Position numbers and translations under genes: made by a program
NCBI RefSeq assembly: GCF_000372725.1
Contig: NW_005200210.1
Span: 1 to 22,327, forward strand
From: Emiliania huxleyi CCMP1516
Lineage: Eukaryota > Haptophyta > Isochrysidales > Noelaerhabdaceae
DNA: 22,327 nt
Reading direction: 5' to 3'
Notes under the pieces: model-generated
The model's input: only the letters and a program-made list of their open reading frames with translations
Told to the model about the DNA's origin: nothing
Databases searched by the model: none
Part shown: positions 8,922 through 17,578 of the stretch, piece by piece
Layout of the letters: every line of letters starts with the position of its first letter
Position numbering within the stretch: the stretch's first letter is position 1

Positions 8922-11659
8922 CTAATCATTCCTGTCGCGCACCAGCATCCGCGGCGGGCTGTCGGCGGTGGGCAGCTGCAGCATGGGCGCGATGGATGGC
9001 CGTCCGTGCGCGCAAAAGAACGGCATCGCGCACCCAGCGAGCTTGGTGAGCAGGGCCTACGTGGGCCGCGAGTTCCATCTGAGAAGTGGAGAAAAACGAC
9101 CGGCGTCGGGGATGACGGGAGGTATGGCGCCTGGCACTGCGTAGCGTCGAGCATGTCCCCAAACATGATTGCCCTTCGGCACGCCTTGGAGGCGAGGATT
9201 CGGTGCACCTGGGGCGGAGGCTGCGCCGGGCAGCCCGTCTCTGCGATCAGGCGCAGGTACTCGAGCAGCGCCCCGTCTCCGAGCTCGACGCCGAGCAGCA
9301 CGGGGACGGCGCGGAGGTGCGTGTCTCCCACGCCGACGCCCTCGAGCTCCCAGCCCCAAGCGCGGGCGGACGGCGCCGCCTGACTGAGGGCCGCGCCCTC
9401 GTGCGAGGGCAGCGCCACGGCGCGGGGCGGGTGCAGCCGGCGCCGCGCCACGGCGCCAGGCAGAGGGCCGCCTTGCGGCGAGATCGTCCTCGCCTGCAGC
9501 AGCTCGAGCTGCACGCGCTCGTCCGCCGCGTGCTGGTCGACGAGGCAGAGCCGCGCGCCGCCGCCATCGCGGGGAGGGATGCACGCGGCCACGAAGCGGC
9601 GGTCGATCTGTCCGATGGCGACGAGCCGCGAGAGGTCGTCCTTGGTGATCCTGCTCTCCGTCGGCTCGGGCGCAGCTGCAAGGCTCGGCGCTGCAGAAAG
9701 CCGCTGGTGGAACGGGAGCCCGCGGCGCACCGGCCGGCGGCGGCTCGGCCGGCTGTCGACAAGGTTGCCAAAGGCCGCGGAGACGAGCCCGCGAGCGATG
9801 CCAGCCTCGTCTCCCTCGCCGCCAAAGAGACCGTCGCCTCCGTCTTGGGCGGCGGTATGAGCGGGAGCGGGATGGGGCAAACCGTGTGCCCCCGCCAGCA
9901 GCCCTGGCGCGGGTCCCTCAGCGGCGTGGACGGCTCCTCCGAGGGATGGCCCGACGCCGTCCCTCCCCCCCCCTTGCCCCGCCTCTCGCCCCGCCTCCTG
10001 CCCCTCCCAGCGCCCCTCTTGCCCCAGCCACTCCTCTTTAGGCGCTTCGTCGAGGGGGCGCTTGCTGCGGCCCGCCGCAGAAGGCCTCGGGGACGAAAGC
10101 CAGTTGCCCGAAGAAGAGGGGCCGAGAGGTGGCGGCGTCGCCAGAGGCTGCCGTTGCTGCCGCTCGTGGTCGACTTTGCGCGCTGGCGGCTGGCACTCGA
10201 GCGGTGACGGTGGCGGTGGGGTGGCCGGGCTCTCCAACGCTGCGAGCAGCACGGCCGGGTGGTGCCGCGCGCGGGCTAGCGACGCGCGCGCCCCACCAGT
10301 CGATCGGTCCTCCTGGAGCTCGTACCCGGCGCGTCCCGCCTCTCGCAGCTCGTGCCGGTCGGCCTCGACGGACGCCGACTGACCATGGTCGCTCCCTCTC
10401 GCTCCTGGCTCCGCCTCGTAGCTGGTGGCTCCCACCAGCCCTCCTCCCTCCCCCTCTGTCTCGTCGACCGCCTCGTCGACCGCCTCGTCTCGCCGCTCGC
10501 CGTGTGTGCCATCGCGCACCTCGCGTGGCGCGTCGTCGCTCGCGTCGCGCGCACCTGCTGCGAGGCAAACCAGCTCCGCTGCGATGTCACGCGGGTCGAG
10601 TGCGCTAGCCTCGCGGCAGAAGAAGCTGGTCAGCGCCCCGAGCAGCGCGTTGCGGACTGCGGCCAGATCGTAGAACATCACCTCGGACTTCTCCTTGTGG
10701 AACGCCGCGTCGTACCGCGACGGGCAGCAGGTCAGAGATATGCAAAAGACGGCAGGCGCGCTGCCGGGTGACGACATTTGGCCCGCGAGCCGTCGGTGAA
10801 GCCTGGCGTACGACGCCTCGATCAGGCGGTGAAGCTCGCTGGTGCGCTCGAGAGGGCGGCCGTTGAGCGACAGCAGCTGCGCATCGCGGATGCGGCCTCC
10901 GTTGCAGAGCACCGACAGGTGGCCGTGGAGGCTGTATCGACCGTCGTCGAAGCTGAGCTCTGCGAGCCGCGGCTGCTCCTCGTGGGAGCCGCAAAGCAGC
11001 AGCTGCCGAAAGGCCGCGAGCGGAGATGCGGCCCGCCCCTTGGTCACGAGCGTTACGCCGCGCGACGCGTCGTGGAGCCGGAAGGCGACGCCCGGACTCG
11101 CCACAGCGAGGCGCGTCATCCTTGCAACGAGGAGGGAGAGTTCTGCGCCGGCGGCGCTCGGCCGCTGGTGCCTCTTGCGCGCCACGGCCCGGTTGGAGAA
11201 CATGTTTCTCACCGAGACAGTCGTGCCTGGCGCGCGCGCCTCCGCGGCGGGGCCCGGCTGCGTGCGCTGGCCGTGCTGCAGCACCGTGACCAGCGAGGGC
11301 GCCGCCGGCGGGTCGACGCAGCGGCTGACAATCTCCACCAACGCGACCGTCGAGAGGGCGTGGAGCGCCTCGCCTCGGAAGCCAAAGGTGTGCACGCCGC
11401 CGCGCAGCTCCTCCAGCGATCGAATCTTTGAGGTGGCGGCGCTGGTTCCCACCACCGACAGGGCGAGCCTGTCCATGCCGCGCCCGTTGTCGCGCACGCT
11501 GAGCGACAGCGCCTGCACGTTCACCGACGCCACAATCTCGGTGGCGCCGGCGTCGAGAGAGTTGAAGACGAGCTCCTCGAGCGCCCGAGAAAAGGTCGGG
11601 ACGGCCGTGGCGGCGCGGATGCGGTCCGAAATCTCCGGCGCCAGCGGCGTGATTTGCAT
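8922..11659 (-). CDS. MLH3: DNA mismatch repair / meiotic recombination protein MLH3
   Basis: Exon 1 (11659-9131, 843 codons) and exon 2 (9056-8922) are joined by a 74-bp GC-AG intron (9130-9057), giving 887 residues. The N-terminus has the GHKL ATPase motifs of MutL proteins: EELVFNSLDAGA, DNGRGM, TFGFRGEALHAL and GTTVSVRNMF. A low-complexity linker follows (roughly residues 360-640). The C-terminal endonuclease domain shows the metal-binding DQHAADERVQLE (Asp708), then ACRRAIMFGD, and in exon 2 FFCAHGRPS (about residues 856-864). The CAHGRPS form is that of MLH3 rather than PMS2. MLH3 pairs with MLH1 as a nickase in crossover formation and mismatch repair. Without splicing the protein would lose the CAHGRPS motif. 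The key metal-site residues are all present, so an active nuclease is expected. Confidence 0.93.
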
Positions 11660-11766
11660 TGTTCACGGAGCCTTGTTCCAGAGCGGCTGGTGTCGCCCGA
11701 GCCGGTCACGGCGTCTACTTTGGGTACGTTCATAGGTTCCTACTCAGAGTCTTCACTTTGAGGGAC

Positions 11767-12048
11767 TTAGCGAAAGTCGCACGGGCAGAGGGGAGACACA
11801 GGCCTCCGGCAGTCCGCACCGCCTCGCGAAAGGGAAGCAACGATCAACTCCATCTTGGACTTGGGTGCGCCGAGCGCCGGCGCGTAGGTCGCGACCGACG
11901 CGCAGCGCGGGCACGTCGCGAGCACAGAAGCGCCTCGGGTGCCGTGCGCCACTAACCCGGTTGTGCCGGGCAGGGCTGCGTGCCGCTTGAACGACCACAT
12001 CGTTGGAGCAGGAGCGTTGGAGCAGGCAAAAAAACTTTTGAAAACCAA
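11767..12048 (-). CDS. Small hypothetical protein with a CPRC motif
   Basis: This 93-codon frame lies about 110 bp upstream of MLH3 on the same strand. Its central part has GC-rich third positions and reads LATCPRCASVATYAPALG. A CPRC pair with later CRRP and CPCD cysteines could form a zinc ribbon. No family is recognised, the N-terminus is AT-rich, and it may be an exon or chance frame. Confidence 0.3.
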   Translation of the reverse strand: MVFKSFFACSNAPAPTMWSFKRHAALPGTTGLVAHGTRGASVLATCPRCASVATYAPALGAPKSKMELIVASLSRGGADCRRPVSPLCPCDFR

Positions 12049-13006
12049 AATACCGCTCTGGCCCAGCTGTCTGGCCGTTGGATTGCCGAGCTTGGTGGAC
12101 TTGCGTCTCGCATCGTTCGGCTGTGAAGGTGCTATTACGTCCCGGGGCGATGCCCGGTTGCCGAGCGTTGTGAATCAGACACTCTCGGCGAGGGCGGTGC
12201 GGCAGTGGTGGAGGGGGTCTCGTCTCACGTGTCGGCGCTAAAGGGCAGGGTCCACGGACCACGCGTTCTCAGATTGGCCGTTGGAGGTCTTTGGCCATAG
12301 TTAGGAGCGGCGCTACCTGCTTGGCGATCCCGTACCCTGTGTTGACATGCGTTGAGAGACGCGCGAATCACACGGGGCCGCGAGATGATGGTCAGGAGAC
12401 AGTCACGTCAGAAAGGCGAGGTGCGGGCACGGGCATGAGGCTTGAGGGGGCTCGTCGCGCGCTCGGCGGGACTGTGTGTGTGCGCGCTCACTCACTTGCA
12501 GCTCGTGGGGGGGTGCGTTCGACGTCGCACCTGTCGTCGCGGCTGCTCATGAAAGCCTCTACATGGAGTTGTACATGTATTGTATTGCGAAAGCTCTTGC
12601 CTGCTCGAGGCTGCTGCTGCCCTGGGGGCCTGGCGTCTTTTCTATATCTGAGCAAGCGTCATCCACCATGGGCCCGAGCGGTGCGACACCCTGCCCGCCG
12701 CCGCTGCCACGCCTCCGCGCTCCGGCAAGCCCGTCCGCACGACCGCAGGTGCTGCCTGGCAAGACGGTGCTGATGAAGATGCTCACCCTCGAGGCAGGCC
12801 CTGACAAGGCGCGCTGAACCGAACGCTCACAGAGTAGAACCTAGAAGCAAAGAGCATGACTGTCTCACAGTTTCTTTGCAGTGTGGGCTTTGGGGGGGGG
12901 GGGGGGGTAGAGCCGTACCGCGTTGGGATATTTCCTGGATATCGGCGTTTCGGTTCTTTAAAAAGGTCTCGCGTCCTAGCAAGGTCCTACGCACTCGCCC
13001 CCCGGG
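12049..13006. other. Intergenic region with one doubtful ORF
   Basis: This holds a short repeat of GCGTTGGAGCAGG on its left, a poly-G run of about 15 near 12892-12907, and one candidate reading frame (12476-12817). Nothing else is supportable. Confidence 0.45.
12476..12817 (+). CDS. Hypothetical protein, doubtful
   Basis: A 113-codon frame whose last 50 codons have GC-rich third positions and end VLPGKTVLMKMLTLEAGPDKAR. The first half is less biased. An internal ATG at 12668 would give a 49-residue product. No family is recognised. It may be the terminal exon of a gene whose other exons are not evident. Confidence 0.25.
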   Translation: MCARSLTCSSWGGAFDVAPVVAAAHESLYMELYMYCIAKALACSRLLLPWGPGVFSISEQASSTMGPSGATPCPPPLPRLRAPASPSARPQVLPGKTVLMKMLTLEAGPDKAR

Positions 13007-13093
13007 CTTGCTTTTTTTCGCTCCAGTCCTGCGGACCTTCTAGTAGACCGGAGGGCTATACTGTTCACACTCCAACGTCCAAGGGGCTGGGGG
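13007..13093 (-). repeat. Dispersed repeat copy 2, inverted relative to 906-993
   Basis: This is the reverse complement of the 906-993 repeat, with small gaps. To its right is a short run of TACGGC-like hexamers (13100-13135). It lies downstream of the CblC fusion gene and belongs to no gene. Confidence 0.75.
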
Positions 13094-13351
13094 GTCCACT
13101 ACGGCTACGCCTACGGCTCTACGGCTTTACGCCGCCCGGGACAAAATGTGCGTGTTGGACTCGCTCGTGCCTTGATCCACTGGAAAGACCCGGTTGTTGT
13201 TCAAGTCTGAGAACCACCTCTTCGTCATCACAGCGACAATTGGCCTGCATTACTTTTCCCCGATAGACATAAAACAAAAAAAGGAAAGCAGAGAGGGTCC
13301 GCGCGCCGGCGTGTAACAAATTGAGAGACACGGCTGCCCCCCCCCCCCCCC

Positions 13352-15213
13352 TCACACCTGGTTCGCGAGCACCGGGCGGTGCTGGACGCCCGCTTCGGCC
13401 GTGCGCTGCAGCGCCGTCTGCGTCGCCTCCTCACCCGTCGCGAGGAAGGTCTGCGTCTGTGCCTGCTGGCCCGGCTCCGCCGCTGCCGTCTGCGTCTCGG
13501 CCGGTTGACCCTGGTCAAAGGCGCTCACAGCTGTCTGCGTCCCCGCCGGCAGCCCGCCGGCGCCCCCGGTCCGCGCGTCACACGACAGCGCGGCTCGCCG
13601 CGCCGCCGCGCCGCCGTCGCCGGGGCCGCGCGCGCAGAGAGCGGTACGGCGGAGCGCCTCGAGCCGCCTGTGCGCGTCCGGCTCGTAGTGGAACTGCATC
13701 ATCTCGTGCTCGTACCGGTGCTCGCGCCCAATCTCAAACGCGTCGACGATCGAGCGCAGCCGCCCCCAGTTGGCCTGCTCGTCCGAGTCGTCCCACCGAA
13801 GAAAGCAGTCCTGCCCCGGAGAGGGAAGGGGCGGGGGCGGGGAGGTGGGGGCGGCGGGGGAAGGGGCGGAGGTCATGGCCTCCAGAGGCGAGGGGAGGGC
13901 GGGGAGGCCAATGGCTGGTCTGAGGGTGCGAGATGAGGGTGCGAGAGTCTCGCGGTGCGCGGGGGCGGCGGTCTCTTTTTTCTCCTGCTGGATGGCGAGG
14001 ACGCGCTGCGCCTCTGCGGGTGAGAGCGGGTTGGTCGGCTCCGGCGGCCGCGGCAAGCGCGGCGCAGTGACGCCAGAAAAGACGATCACCGCGCGGTACG
14101 CGATCCACGGGCCGAGCGCCTTGTGGAGCGAGATTGATTGAGACATCGATTTAGAATTGATTACATAAATTCATTGGCCGAGCGCCTTGTGGAGCGAGCG
14201 CTGCAGCGAGGCGTCGTAGAAGGCCAGGCCCGCGACGTGCGCCGCGGTGGCGACCGAGACGCAGCGGCCGTGCGTCTCGAGCGTCTCGTCCGCGAAGACG
14301 ACCGACGGCGCCGCGTCGAGGCCGGGCACGCCGTCGAGAGCGCGGAGGAGGGTGGAGACGGCGTGGCGCGCGTATGCGTCGAGAGCGTCGGGGTGGCGCG
14401 CGAGGTAGTTCTCGTCCTCCGCCAGCCGCTCGCCCACCCACCGCACAAAGGGGCGCCAGAGCGTGCGCGAGTTGCCGACCAGAAGCGCGAGCGTGTCGCC
14501 ATCGGCGTCGAGGTGGTGCGCCACGCCGAGCGGAGTCACCTTTGGGTGCTCGTTGTACCAGCGGACCAGCAGCGGCGCCTGCACCTCGAATCCGGCCGCG
14601 CAGAGCGCCGGAGCGAGCCGCGAGAGGATGGTGGCGGCCGCCCCGCCGCTGCCGCTCGCCTCGGCGCCGCTGCCGCTGCTGGCGGCGCTGCCGGCGGCGA
14701 TGCTGCTCGTGGCGGCGGTCGCCGCCGAGCGGGCGGCGGCGGGGCAGGGCGATGCGTAAAAGGCGGCCCAGGTGTACGGCGGGAGGAGCATGTGTCCGGA
14801 GGGGTGCGGGTCGTGGACGGGATCGAGAGTGACGCCTGCAGCCGAGACGCCGACGCGTCAGCGGACGCTGTGGCGATCCCTGCCACGGCCAGCTCTCGCA
14901 GACCGTCACGGCCGACGGCGGCGACGATGACGTGCCCGTGCGCGCCACGGGGCGACGTGCCGCGTAAAATGCAGAGGCCGCCCTCGACGGACGGGTTCGG
15001 CAGCTTGCCGTCGGCGCCGAGCGCGACCTTGATTGGTGCGAGGCCGAGCGCGGCGCCGTGCGACACCATCGACCGCCAGTAGTCGCCTCCCGCGGCGTTC
15101 AGAAAGTCTGGCGTCTGGGCGAGAGGCAAGTCGAGCAAGCTGGCGACGCAGGCGCGCAGAGCGTCGCCACGGCCGGGATCAAAGTTGGTCTGTGCGACAC
15201 GTCGGGAGAGCAT
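13352..15213 (-). CDS. MMACHC: Fusion: papain-like domain plus MMACHC/CblC cobalamin-processing domain
   Basis: Start ATG 15213 (MLSRRVAQTNFDPGRGD). Exon 1, 15213-14904; GT-AG intron 14903-14836 (68 bp); exon 2, 14835-14186; GC-AG intron 14185-14120 (66 bp); exon 3 onward from 14119 to the stop at 13352. The N-terminal domain has GDALRACVASLLDLPL, SPRGAHGHVIV and, after splicing, DPVHDPHPSGH, the signature of small bacterial and phage papain-like hypothetical proteins. A Ser/Ala/Gly linker leads to the CblC domain: GFEVQAPLLVRWYNEH, TAAHVAGLAFY and GPWIAYRAVIVFSG, then RWDD and EHEMMQFHYEP. CblC proteins strip the upper ligand from cobalamin in the cytosol for methionine synthase and methylmalonyl-CoA mutase. 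A segment of 174 bp (13984-13811) is an in-frame insert or a non-canonical intron. The tail repeats TQT words. The CblC call is firm; the fusion rests on one splice junction. Confidence 0.78.
14110..14198 (-). repeat. Perfect 23-bp direct repeat spanning both splice sites of a 66-bp intron
   Basis: Identical 23-bp copies lie at 14110-14132 and 14176-14198, exactly 66 bp apart, with a 43-bp AT-rich core between them. On the minus strand each copy contains CACAAG followed by GCGCTC. Splicing as a GC-AG intron (14185-14120) removes one copy plus the core, takes away an in-frame TGA and restores the CblC frame. Confidence 0.88.
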
Positions 15214-15221
15214 TCGGACGG

Positions 15222-15324
15222 CCCTCGCACAACACTGGGCACGGGACTGGCGCGCACTGGCACTAACACAGGTACACCACTGGAGCCGCCTAGGCGACTC
15301 CCGTGCCGCGGAGGACGGCGCGAC
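15222..15324 (+). repeat. Dispersed repeat upstream of the CblC fusion gene (pairs with 7555-7655)
   Basis: High-identity copy of the repeat found upstream of ELL, ending 9 bp before the proposed fusion-gene start codon. In the minus-strand frame both copies encode GVPVLVPVRASPVPSVVRG. Three of the four differences seen in that stretch are silent, a weak hint of coding constraint. Confidence 0.82.
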
Positions 15325-15392
15325 GGCACAATCGGCGACAAGATTTCTTTTCACCTATCATAAGAGATATATTTGCCACTTTCCGCACAAAC

Positions 15393-15704
15393 ATGGCACC
15401 CGACCAGCTGAAGCTCTACCGGCTCGTGCAGCGCTGGAACAGGCCGAGCTCATAGGGCGCCGAGCTCGCCAGCTGCAGCCCTGCAGTTCTCGATACTGAG
15501 CCCTCCTCCCGACCCGCTCTTGATGTCCATCCGGTCCGCGCCGTCCAGCTGGGCGACGCCGTCGCGTACGAGCCGGCCTCGACGCGCTCGCGGCTGCCGC
15601 GGCGGCCTCGGAGGCGCGCTCGGCGAGCGGCCGCGCTCGGCGGTGCTCCTGCTGCTGCCGTGCCGCCGAGCGGCGTCGAGGCTCCAGAGAGGCGATGCCA
15701 GTGA
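15393..15704 (+). pseudogene. Possible small gene interrupted by an in-frame TAG within a 15-bp duplication
   Basis: The frame starts MAPDQLKLYRLVQRWNR, meets TAG at 15453-15455, then continues AELASCSPAVLDTEP and DVHPVRAVQLGDAVAYEP to a stop at 15702-15704. The word GCCGAGCTC occurs twice, 15 bp apart, around the TAG, so an in-frame 15-bp tandem duplication seems to have introduced the stop. No family is recognised. It could be a broken gene, a readthrough case or chance. Confidence 0.3.
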
Positions 15705-15956
15705 CCGGCCGCGTCGGAGGCCTCGCTCCGGTCAAGTTCCTCGCGCTCTCTCCACCTCTCTCGCCGCAGTTGCGTAGGCGACAAAATGAGCTCGCTCGCG
15801 AAAATCACAAACAGTTGGAGTGGGAAGGGGTGCTGGGCCCGAGCCTGCTTGACACTGCGGACACGGTCCGTCTGCGTCATTCCCCCCAGGCTGATTCGCC
15901 GTCTCGTACTTCCTCGCGCTTTTTCTCACCCTTGCCCAGAAGCTTCCCACGCCAAA

Positions 15957-16283
15957 ATGCGGCGCGATGCAGTCCTGCTCGTGGAGGTTTGTGCGAACAG
16001 AATCCAGTGCGGTGCAGTGTGGCAGCTTGCGAGGAGCGGTGACGGGTCGTTTGCCCGTGGAGCCAGTTTGCCAAACCGGGAGGGGCAGAGCGCGGGGCCG
16101 CTCGCACTGTCACACCTCGCACGTCCCGCCCTGGACACATCACTCGTGGATAGTGCGCAGCCGCCGCCGTGTGCGCCAATTCGTCGAGAGTGCGCAATGA
16201 CCGGACGCTCGGGAAAGGTTTATGTAAGTACATTTGAAAATGGCCGAGTTCGTCTCAGTTATCGCCTCTCAGTTATATCGTGA
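15957..16283 (+). CDS. Hypothetical protein, doubtful
   Basis: A 108-codon frame starting MRRDAVLLVEVCANRIQCGA and ending with a beta-rich stretch KVYVSTFENGRVRLSYRL. Third-position bias is moderate and no family is recognised. The frame stays open upstream to 15786, so this may be an internal exon. Confidence 0.22.
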   Translation: MRRDAVLLVEVCANRIQCGAVWQLARSGDGSFARGASLPNREGQSAGPLALSHLARPALDTSLVDSAQPPPCAPIRRECAMTGRSGKVYVSTFENGRVRLSYRLSVIS

Positions 16284-16513
16284 GTCTTTGTCTCTGACGT
16301 CCGACGACATGTCACATGAAAGTCATGAACATGACAGGCGGCCGGTCTCGGGGTCTGAGACTCGCTGCTGACCGCCGACATTCCGCTCTCTGAGTCGTGA
16401 GTGTGCGCCCTGGAGGCCGGCCTCCCGAGTCGCCGGCGCCCAGTACGTCAAGCTCCCAGCTCATAGACTCAGAGAGGGACGTGGTGGGCGCAGAAGCGGG
16501 CGAGTGATGTCCG

Positions 16514-17560
16514 TTGCGAAAGCCCGAGGGCGGCTCGGCAGCCCCGGGTCGGCTGGCGAATAGCCTGCCGTGCCGTCAAAGAGCAGAACGCGTAAGCAGC
16601 GGCCGAGATGCGCTGTCCTCGGCCAGCGCGGGTCCTTCGTCGCGGCGTCGCGGTCTCCTGGTCGAGGAGACCGGCGCAAAGGGCGTGGCTCACTCGCGCG
16701 GCAGATTAGCGCGAGCTTCGGCCGAGCACAATGCGATTCGCCCCACCACCCATCCGAACGAGATTGAGTTCGGTCCGCGGGCACGTCGAGGGCGAATCAC
16801 GCCACGCGGCGGTGGCGGCTCGGGCAACATACACGTCCTCGAAATAGTAGCGCGCCGGAAGACCGAGGCAAAACTCCGCGCGCCCGAGACGACCTGCGCG
16901 GCGGGGACGGCTCTCCCGACTCCGCGTGCACGAGTGGGGGCCTCGGAAGCGGCGAGATGCGGCGCCGAGAGAGGGAGACATGTGCCGCTCTCGCGCCTGA
17001 GCGCCAAGCGCAGGCGTCGCGAGCCGGTGGCGGAGCCGCCGAGCGTCGCGAACGGTCCACCGCTCGCGCACGCGTGCAGCCGGTCCAGGGCGGCTAGGCA
17101 GAAAGAAGAATGGCGCGAATTGAGGCCGTACGCGCCCAGCGCGAGCCTTGTTCCAGAGCGGCTGGCTGTCGCACGAGCCGGCTCGTCGACCGAGCTCTGG
17201 ACGATGCCGACCTCAAACCACCAGCGCCAGCAACGACGTGCCGCGGCTCGCCGCGCCGCTGTTGCGACCGACGACGTGCCCGACGCCGTCCCGCGGCCGA
17301 AAGGAAGAGGCCCGCGCAACCACTTCTGGGACCCGCGGCCGCCGGGCGTGCGGCGGCACAACGAGTCGAACGAACCGAACCAGCGCAGAGCGGCGCGTCT
17401 CGCGAGCGCCCGCGGCCGCCACGCCGACGCCGTCCGCGGCCGACGGTGGTCGCGAATCAACGCGGCGCGGTGCAACGAGGCCAAGTCCTTCCAGGCTCCC
17501 GCCAGCAGCGCCTCGTGGCGTGGGCTGCACGGCCCTTCGAGACGGCCCGGGGGGCGGTGA
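16514..17560 (+). CDS. Hypothetical basic protein
   Basis: A 348-codon frame, rich in Arg, Ala and Ser. The C-terminal third, from an internal ATG at 17203, has strongly GC-rich third positions and reads RPKGRGPRNHFWDPRPPGVR and later RRWSRINAARCNEAKSFQ, which looks coding. The N-terminal part is less certain and a minus-strand frame of similar length overlaps it. High basic content would suit a nucleic-acid-binding protein, but no domain is recognised. Confidence 0.35.
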   Translation: MRKPEGGSAAPGRLANSLPCRQRAERVSSGRDALSSASAGPSSRRRGLLVEETGAKGVAHSRGRLARASAEHNAIRPTTHPNEIEFGPRARRGRITPRGGGGSGNIHVLEIVARRKTEAKLRAPETTCAAGTALPTPRARVGASEAARCGAERGRHVPLSRLSAKRRRREPVAEPPSVANGPPLAHACSRSRAARQKEEWRELRPYAPSASLVPERLAVARAGSSTELWTMPTSNHQRQQRRAAARRAAVATDDVPDAVPRPKGRGPRNHFWDPRPPGVRRHNESNEPNQRRAARLASARGRHADAVRGRRWSRINAARCNEAKSFQAPASSASWRGLHGPSRRPGGR

Positions 17561-17578
17561 GAGACCTCTCCCGCCGGC

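Noticed and set aside
9057..9130. MLH3 as a frameshifted pseudogene ending in an unrelated tail
   Set aside because: Removing the 74-bp GC-AG intron restores ALLTKLAG and CAHGRPS exactly in frame, so the gene is intact.
9203..10207. Long plus-strand open frame opposite MLH3
   Set aside because: It is the antisense shadow of a gene with clear MutL motifs. GC-rich codon use on one strand opens frames on the other, and no motif is seen.
14138..15082. 314-codon plus-strand frame opposite the CblC fusion
   Set aside because: It overlaps firm CblC and papain-like motifs on the minus strand and contains only Arg/Ala/Gly-rich composition.
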